Positions 55,474-64,000 of a DNA stretch of 64,000 nt are shown piece after piece. A model generated the notes under the pieces. The model saw only the letters and a list, made by a program, of their open reading frames with translations, was not told the DNA's origin and searched no databases. Origin of the DNA: Linnemannia schmuckeri (Eukaryota; Mortierellomycota; Mortierellomycetes; Mortierellales; Mortierellaceae); NCBI GenBank assembly GCA_029449235.1, contig JANATG010000003.1:248001-312000 (forward strand), written 5' to 3'. Within the stretch, counting starts at the first letter, position 1, and every line of letters begins with the position of its first letter. A program made the position numbers and the translations under genes.

Positions 55474-57271
55474 TCACCGCGACAGCTTTTCTTGGTCATA
55501 GGTGGTCTTCAATTGCCCGCAGGCGCCCATGACATCGAGTCCTCTAGGCCATCGGATCGTAGTAGGGACTCCCAGGTTCTCGATAATGCGCGAAAAGCCG
55601 ACAATGTGGTCTCGAGGCGAACTGACATACTGGCTGCCGGGCCAGGGGTTGAAGGGGATCAAGTTGACGTGTGAAGGGATATCTCGGAGCAAGTCAGCCA
55701 GGGCTCGTGCCTCCTGGAAGCTATCGTTGACATCCTTCAGCATGACATATCTACAGGGGTGCACCAGGGATGAGAACAAGTGTGTATGAAAATTTTAGCT
55801 GCTACATTCCTTGCAAGTTTTTCAGCACATGAAGGTGTCGTAAATAAAAAAAAATCGCTCGTTGGGTTACATACTCAAAGGTGATTCGCTGACTGTCGCG
55901 ATTGCAGCTCTCCATCCTTTTCGAATAATCTGTGCATGCCTCCATGAGAACCTTGATAGGAAATGTTCTACAGTAATAACCAGAGCGTGAATAAGGTTAG
56001 CACGAACAGATCGCTTTCTTTCATATCAGTCAATAGCAGACTCGGTGCATGTGACATACTTGTTGATGGGAACGATCTCGTCACGAAGGTTATCGTTGGT
56101 TGCATGGAGCGAAATGGCGAGACTAATTCCTCCGAGCTCAGCCAACTTAGCAAGTCCAGGCGCCACTCCAGATGTCGAGACTGTGATCTTGCTCTTGGGC
56201 ATCCCGATCCCATCCTTGTCTGTCAGGATCTCAATCGCCTGCTTAACATTCCTAATGATCGATGTCGAGGGAAAATGTAGAAAAGCAGTGTGCGATGAGA
56301 GAATGCTGCCTTCTGAGACACGACTAGATATGACAACAAATTCGGGATAGATGCATACCTCCAGTTGTATAAAGGTTCGCCTTGACCCATAAACACAATA
56401 TTACTGACATTCCGCTGAGCATTCTTGACAAGAGGGAGATCGCCATAGTCCTTGGCTGGGATCATGTACTGGCTGATAATCTCTCCTGGCGTTAAGTTCC
56501 TTAGCAGCTTTTGAGTTCCTGTGTGACAGAATGTGCATGCCAAGGAGCATCCGACTTGACTGCTGATGCACTGTGTGCCCCTTGGGCCGTTCATCGGGAT
56601 GAAGACGGACTCGACCATTGCCTTGGGGTCCTTAAATCCAACCAGTAACTTTCTTGTCCCGTCTGTTGGCGACACATGATCCGACTAGTAGTTATTGCAG
56701 CAACGAACATGTCGGTTAAATAAGATTCAATCGCATAAATCCGAACCATGTGTGCATAGTACATTTCTGAGGAACATACCACGATACGGCCATAGTTGAT
56801 GGTGTAGTTCTCGTTCAGTTCATCCTTGATAGATTTTGGGATATTGAGCATCTCATCGATGCTTGTCACTCCTCGTTGATAAAGGAACCTCCAGATCTGT
56901 CTAGCGGTGTATGATTTCACTCCAGAGATCGACTTGAGTTCGTCCTTCAATTGTTCAAGCGAGAGTCCGATGAGGTTCTTCTTGTTCCAGTCCCGGACTG
57001 GCGGTGCAGAGTTGGAGAGATGTGCAGTGTCCAGGTGAGGGTTGACAGTTACGGGCTTGTTCCTGTGACTGGTTGAGTCAAAAGTCCGAGGTCTCCGAGG
57101 TGGAAGGGAGTTGCTCTTGTCAGAGCGATAGGAAGAATAAGCGGCGATATGAGTTTTGAGGAATGCGGATGGCTTCCAGTGGGATTGGCAGGCGACTCTA
57201 CTCTGGGGGAGTGTGATCAGGTGATGTGTTCCTGAGGAAGTGCATTGCTTCCAGAGTGAATGAGACGCCAT
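55474..57271 (-). CDS. RlmN-type radical SAM RNA methyltransferase, probably mitochondrial
   Basis: Dual-specificity enzyme family that makes 2-methyladenine in large-subunit rRNA (A2503 in E. coli) and tRNA. The radical SAM motif is CSLACTFC (CxxxCxxC) near 56.54 kb. The upstream methyl-accepting/resolving Cys is in GTQCISSQVG and the methyl-carrying Cys in DVMGACGQLKTT near 55.52 kb, so both catalytic cysteines are kept. Other family blocks are NIVFMGQGEPLYNW, ISLAISLHATNDNLRDEIVP, YVMLKDVNDS and HVNLIPFNPWPGSQY. The N-terminal ~90 residues from ATG 57271 are basic, Ser/His-rich and low in acids, consistent with a mitochondrial presequence, then LIGLSLEQLKDELKSISG, TARQIWRFLYQRGV. The gene is split by several introns. 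Location and the rRNA target are inference. Confidence 0.9.
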
Positions 57272-58046
57272 TTCTTTTGTCCGAGAAGTGAAGGAAGAAA
57301 AAACAAAACCTGTGGCCACCAAAAGTAGCAACAAAGACGGATGGCAGAGCGGAGAAAGAAAAGTGAGAAAAAAAAATTGGCAGTCATGGTTTCCTCCAAG
57401 CCACTTCAGACTCACAAGTGATTAAGTCGGTCTTGCCCTTTCTTCTCATCGTTTTGTCTCCTCCCTCTCTCATCCATACAGACACCACACACAAGACACA
57501 CGCACATCCACTCATTTGTACAAACAACTTGTCGTCCCTTCTTTTCTTCCCTCTAAAAGAAATTGCCATCTAATCGTGCGTCTCTCTCCCTCCTCCACCT
57601 GTCTCTCCCACCCTCACTCTCACTGTCATCATTCGTTTTGTCGCTCTCGGTCTCTCTCTTCCCTCTCCTTGTCTCTCCTCACGCCGACATTCCTTTCGTT
57701 TGCTTTCTCTTTATCTCTATTGATAAAGCTCATTAATACGCTCACGCAAATACAGACAAGCAGGCTCGCCTCACATTTCTCTTTCAGAAACATCCCGATC
57801 TCATCCAACTTTGGACTGACCCTCGACCCTTGTCCTCCTCCTTATCTTTTGTGTCTGCCCGCCTCAATCACTCACTCAACAACATACGCATACGCATAAA
57901 CTCCTTTTGTTTTACGGACAAAATCTTGAATTGATATTATTATCCATTCGTTTTTGTACGTGAATTCCATTCCTTTTGTTCTCTTCTCTCCTTCCCCTGC
58001 TCCACCTGCAATCTTTTTTTCTCTTTTTCTTCCATTCACTCGGTCA
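57272..58046. promoter_or_regulatory. Divergent promoter RlmN/THP3
   Basis: 775 bp between opposed starts, with a long TC-rich stretch (57560-57730) that probably belongs to the THP3 leader. No other feature seen. Confidence 0.45.
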
Positions 58047-61000
58047 ATGGCAAACCCTACTCAGTCAGACCCTGCCGCTGATCAAGCAGCAGCCGCACTT
58101 TACGCCGAGCAATACCAACAATACACCCAGCAAGTTCAAGCATATCAGGCCTGGTGTGTACAATTCTTTCTCTCGCTCTATTCTTTGTTCCCACACAAAC
58201 ACACCATACGCCTTGCTGTCTCATGCATGTCCTGCGCTTGTCCTTTCTTTGAACAAAAGGGATACAATACGATAGAGCGTGATGATCGAGTTACATGTGT
58301 GAAATACTAACGGAACTATTAACTTCCCTTTTGTTCACTCTTAGGTTGGCTGCAAACCCTGGATACCAACAGCCAGGAATTCCCGCACCCGCTTCATCCA
58401 CTGCCGCACCCGATTACTCTGCATACTATCAACAGTACGCCACCCAGCCCGCAACCGCTGCACTCACACAGGCTCAACCCCAACAAGCACTCAATTCAGA
58501 GGAATACGCCCAGCAATACGCCGCCTATTACGCTCAGTATAACTCTGCTCAAGCCACTTCTTCATCAGCACCACCTTCTACTGGAGCCCCTGCAGCAGCA
58601 GCCGCTCCCTACAACGGACACGCAGCCTATCACGACTATTACGCACAGCAAGGCCATCAACCTTACACATACCCAGCTTCTGCTGCCCCCGGTGTCCAAG
58701 CTCACCAACATCAGTACCCTGGTTATCAGACCTCTGCTCCAGGAACTCAGCAAGCGCCAGCTGCACCGTCCGCACTAACCGCTTACCCTTATTCTTCTCA
58801 TCAGCAGCAGCCTTCCTCGGCTTATTCTTCTTCCTATAGCAACCAAGGACCTCCAGGACAGAACGGCAACTACTCAAAGCCGTACCCTGCACACGCAAAT
58901 TCATCTCATTCGGGTTACCAGTCGGGATATCAGGGCAAGCAGCACTGGAACAGCAAACCCAATAACCAGCCACCGTTTGACAATCAGGCCTTTCAAAAGC
59001 AGAAGCATTTAGAGGCAGAACAGCGTCAGAAGAGGGCTCGCGAGGAACAAGACAAGGTTCACATTCAACAAAAGCTCCACACCACCACTCTCAACGACGA
59101 CGGCTACTCTGGACAGTAAGTATCAATATATATCTTTCTGTGTGCGGCGTTGAATGATTATCAGTCTTCCCGTTCTGAGACATGAAGACGAAGATCAGCT
59201 AACCGTCATTATTTGTCTTTTTTTGGCATCATTTAGGAACGGTGCCAACATGTCAAAGCTTGCACACGAGAGTAAGTGAGCGCAATATACACTGGTGTAT
59301 TCTATCATATGTTTGATGTTTGCTTAGCTTTCATTGTTGCGGCTCATAATCTAACCATCATCTCATTTGTCACATTGTATCAACCATGTGTAGAACCCGC
59401 GTATCTGTCGGTAAAGTCCAAAAAAACAAAACCATTAACCACGAACGCCTTAGAGACCAAGGAGTCATCAGGAGCTGCAAGCAGCAGCGAGGGCTGGCCT
59501 CAGTCACTGAAGGATTATGTTCAGCGCGTCTTCGAGACTATCGCCGATGAGGAGCGCGACGTTGCACAGAAAGATTTGAGAGACATGGTATCTAAGTATC
59601 ATTCAGACGGCACACTGTGGGACATCGAGTGGGAAAAGATGAACGTCCCTAAGTAAGTTCATTCGAAAGATGATGTGCGTGCCGTATGTGGTTCGACACA
59701 CTGTTCTGACAGACCTTTTGCTTTCGATATTCTTTATAACTTTTTTAGCAAGTACAAGACCAAGAAGGACAAGGAGAGAGAAAGAGCTTCGTAAGTACAA
59801 ACATCGTTATTGTATTGTTCATTCATTGGATCATTGACATGCTCTTGGCTTGACACTAATATGCTATCTACTTATCTGCTTCCACCGTACAGGCGTAAGT
59901 TGAGTGATTCGCCTGAGCCAACGACCGCAGGTGAAGAGGAGACGAGACGTCGCGAAAAGCGCCAACGACGCTTCTTGGATGCTAGAAACGACGTTGTGCC
60001 CAAGAAAACCAAACCTGTGTATACCGCGCCTGTTTTCAACTCTGATGTGATTGATTGGGATGAGTACACGATCGTCGGCACAAGCACCCAGCTCGAGAAG
60101 AACTACTTGCGCTTGACTTCGGTAGGTGTCTGTTGTATGTTCGGCGGTGATGTTAAGCATGTTTTACGTTCACAGCCCTAGCACCTCATACTAACCATGC
60201 TGTTCTTTCAAATTACGCTGATTATCTAGGCACCCGACCCTGCGACTGTTCGCCCTGTTCGTGTTCTTCAAAAGACTTTGGACCTTTTGAAGGAGAAATG
60301 GCGTAAAGACCAGAACTACGCCTACATTTGCGACCAGTTCAAGAGTGTGCGTCAGGATCTCACTGTAAGTTTACTTTGAACCGACACACCTGCTGTTTGA
60401 TGTTCACGACGAGAGAGGAAGCAATGCTGTGTGGTATCTAACGGTAGCTGTGGCCATTGCTATTGCTCATGCTAAATAGGTTCAACGTATCAAGAGCGAG
60501 TTTACGGTTACGGTCTACGAGATTCACGCGAGAATCGCACTTGAAAAGGGCGATCTCGGTGAGTACAACCAGTGCCAGACCCAACTCAAGCAGCTCTACG
60601 AGTACAACTTGCAGGGGCACGTAATGGAATTTACAGCCTACCGCATCCTGTACCTCCTTCATACCCGCAATCCCTCTGGTGAGTTCAAGTTTCTAATTAC
60701 CTTTAGTACCTCTTTGCCTGCCCTTTCAATCGAGACTGTTGAATTTTGCACTCATAGCTATATTTCTTTTCATTGACATATTAGATATCATTGCCATGTT
60801 GGCGTCGTTGACACCAGCTCAAAAGCATGATCCAGCTGTCAAGCACGCATTGAAGGTTCGTACGGCCTTAGCGTCGTCGAACTACCATGCGCTCTTCAAG
60901 CTGTACATCAGTGCTCCCAACATGGGCGGATATCTGATGGATCAGTTCGTCGAACGTGAGCGGGTCGAGGCCATGAAGATGATATGCAAGGCGTAAGAGT

Positions 61001-61339
61001 TTTCTTGTTCACGACTGTTACAGATTATGATGACTTCTTGCTTTCCTGAATTCGAAGATCGATGCTTTTGTACTCACCAACATCTTGTTTATTCACTTTT
61101 GCCACTTGTATAGATATCGCCCAAACATTGAGGTTTCGTTCTTGAGGTCTACTCTGGGATTTGTAGATGAGTTGGAATGCATGGGGTTCTTGAAGGCAAT
61201 TGGAGTGGTCCCGTATTTGAATCAGGACAGTGGACCAGGCAAGAAGCGATACCAGTTCTTGGATACAAAAGCAGCTCTTCCTTACGTATTGGAGGCAGGA
61301 AAGAAGTATCAGACGGTTGACATCAAAGGACAAATCTGA
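58047..61339 (+). CDS. THP3: SAC3/GANP family protein, THP3/LENG8 type
   Basis: Nuclear protein of the SAC3/GANP/PCI family linked in yeast to transcription elongation and pre-mRNA splicing (Thp3-Csn12). The first two exons encode about 290 residues rich in Gln, Tyr, Ala, Pro and Ser (for example AEQYQQYTQQVQAYQAW), a prion-like low-complexity region. The middle has a Lys/Arg-rich stretch with REKRQRRFLDAR. The conserved part runs from VIDWDEYTIVGTSTQLEKNY and LRLTSAPDPATVRPVRVL through YICDQFKSVRQDLTVQRIKS and YNQCQTQLKQLYEYN to the PCI-like end FLRSTLGFVDELECMGFLK. About eleven exons with phase-matched borders where checked. AATAAA at 61704-61709 fits a polyadenylation signal. Confidence 0.92.
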
Positions 61340-61860
61340 AGGATCTCTTCCAGGCGTGCTTATTCATTCACACCCATCATTCCACACCCATATATACACA
61401 CAAACGCCGCACGGTTGCTTTTTCTTTTCTTTTTTTCTCACTTTTCGAATTTGCTTTTGCGTTTTCTTTCATTCTTTTGGCATTATATTGTACCATTCCT
61501 GTTGTTTTTTTGCTTTCGTCTTTTCGTTTCTTACTCTACTATCGTCAAGTTACCCTTCTTTGTTGTTTTTTGAGAGTCCATCTCGTTTCTTCATGATGCG
61601 AAGTGGTTCCTCAAGTAACCTCAGGAGCCGGTATGGTTTTCTACCCCATCCCTCTTTCTGTATGTGTGGCGGTCTTGGTTTGTTCTTTGCTGTTTGTTTG
61701 AGAAATAAACATGTCTGTACTAATGTGAAAATGAATGTGATGATGGGTGTTTTTTACTTGTACAAATGCGATTAATATGATAAGAAAAATGCTAAAAAAG
61801 TTCTATGAGATTTTGTTTTGTTGTTGCTTCCCACTCTGGAAGGCAGACATGTTTGGTGCC
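61340..61860. other. Convergent 3' region
   Basis: 521 bp, T-rich, between the stops of THP3 and the copper ATPase gene. It holds the 3' UTR of THP3 and probably that of the ATPase. No gene seen. Confidence 0.5.
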
Positions 61861-62392
61861 TTAGACGATCTGGTCCATTTCGAGGTCAGCGTCTCTGTCT
61901 CCAACACGGACATACTCGCCCTTGCTCTTGCTTTTCGACGACGCAGTTGACGAGCTTCCACCGCCCAATTGACGCTTCCAATGGGCACGCATCATGGCCG
62001 TTCGTTCAGCCAACCGCTCCTCCTTCAACCTCTCCCGCTTCTCCTTCTCTGTCGGATCCTCGACCACAGGTTTCTTCCACTGCTTCAACATCAGACTCGA
62101 CAGCACAACACTCACACTCGAGACTGCCATCATTAACCCGGCCAACATCGGGTGAATGTGGTATCCCCAGGGGAGGAGGACTCCCATGGCCGAGGGGACG
62201 CCGAGGATGTTGTAGATAGAAGCCCAGGCAAAGTTGTACCGGATTCGGCGGTAGATGGTGCGGCAGAGATCAATGGCTGCGACGACGTCTGTGAGGTCTG
62301 AACGCATAAGAACCATATCTGCGGCCTCCATTGCGATATCGGTTCCCGAAACTAGGGCGATGCCGAGGTCGGATTGGGCGAGGGCCGGCGAG

Positions 62393-62424
<32 letters not shown>

Positions 62425-64000
62425 GTGACCCTCTTCATCTTGGAGGCGTTGGACGAGGGCGGTTTTTCCGGCGGGGGAGACGCCGGCGTGGACGTTTTGA
62501 GGGGAGATTCCGCATTCTGAGGCGATAACTTGAGCGACGAGAGGCTGGTCGCCTGTCACCATTGCGACTTGGATGCCCATTTGCTGCAAACGTGCTACGG
62601 TGCGGGCAGATTCGGGTTTGATGGTGTCCGAGAGGGAGATCCAGCCAATGAATGTAGAGTTGATGGCGACTAGGATTGTGGTGCGGCCTAGGCGTTCTTG
62701 GGAGTGTTGGTCGGCTGTGAGGGTGGTGGCTGGGAGGGAGATTTGACGGTCGGTTAGCCAGGATTTGTTGCCGATTATGACGCGATAAGGGGTGTAGAGG
62801 GAGGAGGAGAGGGTGACGGTGCATTCGATGCCTTGGCCGGTGCTGGCTGAGAAGTCGGACACAGTGGCGGCAAAGTTGGTGGACGAGGTGGTGGAGAGTC
62901 GTTGTTTGGCGTAGGAGGCAACGGCACGGCCAAGGGGATGTTCGGACGAGGATTCGGCGGCTCCGACGATGGTGAAGAGGTCATTGTCGGTTAAGGACTC
63001 CAATGATGCCGCGTTTGAGGATGAGGAGGCGCCAGTGGTGTTGTTGGTGATTGAGACAGAAGTAGGTGTTGGGGTTTGAAGGCTCCAGCTGGCGACGGTG
63101 AGTTTTCCAACGGTGAGGGTACCCGTCTTATCAAACAAGACCTTTGTAATCTTTTGAGCCTCTTCCAACGCAGTCCCACTCTTGATCAAAATCCCATGCT
63201 GAGCGCCGACGCCGGTACCAACCATGACAGCAGTAGGGGTCGCGAGTCCAAGGGCACAAGGGCAGGCGACAACAACGACCGAGATACACAACTTGAGACA
63301 GGCGACCAGTTTCGAGGGCTCCTTGATAAACATTCCCGGCAACTTGTCCGCCAACAAGGTATGTGAGAGGATCATCCAGACGACGAATGTCAAAATGGCC
63401 GCAAAGATGACAGAGGGGACGAAATAGCCTGCAATCATGTCGGCATAGGCTTGGATAGGCGCCTTAGAAGTCTGAGCGTCCTCGACGAGCTGGACAATCT
63501 GGGCCAAGGCAGTTTCGGACCCAACACGGACGGCTTCCATATCGAAGGTACCGAGGCTATTAACAGTTCCACCAATAACCAAAGAGCCGACAGTCTTGTT
63601 GATAGGAATGGCTTCTCCGGTAACCATACTCTCGTCAACGGTAGATTGGCCCGAGACGACAACTCCATCGGTGGGGATCTTGTCACCGGGGACAACCTTG
63701 ATGAGATCTCCCTTCTGGATCAACTCGGACGCGATTTGTTTCTCAGAGAGACGTTCTCCTGTAGCCGGGTCGAGGACATAGATGGTGCAGGTTGGAGGAG
63801 TAAGACGCATGAGTTTGGAAAGAGCAACGGAGGTCTTGCCCTTGGCCATGTTCTCAAGATACCGTCCAAAGGTAACAAAGGTAATCAACATGCTCGATGT
63901 GTCAAAGAAAACCGTCGCCTTGGGATGATCCGGGGAGCAGACAGTATACAACATCGAGAAGGCCGAGAACGTAAATGCCGACAGAGTGCCCAAGGAAACG
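61861..64000 (-). CDS. CCC2: Copper-transporting P1B-type ATPase, C-terminal part
   Basis: ATP-driven Cu+ exporter of the ATP7/Ccc2 family, normally in the late Golgi where it loads cuproenzymes. The frame is open from the right edge of the window for about 713 codons, so the metal-binding N-terminal domains and first membrane segments are missing. Seen in order: actuator motif MVTGEAIPINK, metal-site CPCALGLATP, phosphorylation motif DKTGTLTVGK, nucleotide-domain SSEHPLGRAV, hinge GDGINDSPALAQSD, and the last membrane helices with MMAVSSVSVVLSSL. A charged Lys/Arg tail ends at 61861. CPC plus the SEHPL motif and MxxSS identify the copper subtype. No intron is evident in this part. Confidence 0.95.

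Noticed and set aside
1..64000. CRISPR arrays, bacterial operons, integrated phage or rRNA genes
   Set aside because: None seen. Direct repeats are microsatellites or degenerate tandem units without regular spacers, and coding regions are intron-split eukaryotic genes.

Overview
The window looks like nuclear DNA of an early-diverging fungus, most likely Mucoromycota (Mortierella-like). Nearly all genes carry several short GT-AG introns and standard-code stops. The gene set combines fungal families (hexose transporter, F-box/LRR protein) with functions that baker's yeast has lost: queuine tRNA-ribosyltransferase, a PA28-like proteasome activator and a TAF1 with a bromodomain. The taxonomic placement is inference from gene content only.

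Layout: 0-3.5 kb holds a short membrane-protein ORF and mitochondrial aspartyl-tRNA synthetase. 3.7-8.0 kb is gene-poor and contains the rearranged relic of an amino-acid permease and a repeat array. At 8.1-8.5 kb lies a small secreted peptide with a six-cysteine defensin (CS-alpha-beta) pattern. 8.7-28.6 kb is a dense housekeeping block: QTRT2, ribophorin II/SWP1, 3-methyladenine DNA glycosylase, TAF1, an F-box/LRR protein, UTP25 and a BMT6-type rRNA methyltransferase. 30.3-37.5 kb carries the AP-1 sigma adaptin, a PA28-like protein with a very large disordered insertion, and a hexose transporter. 37.5-47.4 kb is a roughly 10-kb stretch without a recognisable gene, rich in microsatellites. 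47.4-64 kb carries V-ATPase subunit a, tRNA isopentenyltransferase with two in-frame starts, a mitochondrial-looking RlmN, the THP3/LENG8-type SAC3 protein, and the C-terminal part of a copper P-type ATPase that runs off the right edge.

Many of the genes serve RNA maturation and translation: charging of mitochondrial tRNA-Asp, queuosine insertion, i6A37 formation, m2A formation on rRNA or tRNA, m3U on 25S rRNA, early 18S processing and mRNA export/splicing. Several are arranged as divergent pairs with short shared promoters (SWP1/MAG1, UTP25/BMT6, VPH1/MOD5, RlmN/THP3). No cluster of one pathway is evident. The most interesting items are the defensin-like peptide, the PA28-like protein with the giant loop, the dual-start MOD5, the mitochondrial RlmN and the inverted permease relic. 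Exon borders were read by eye; where frame and phase were checked this is stated.
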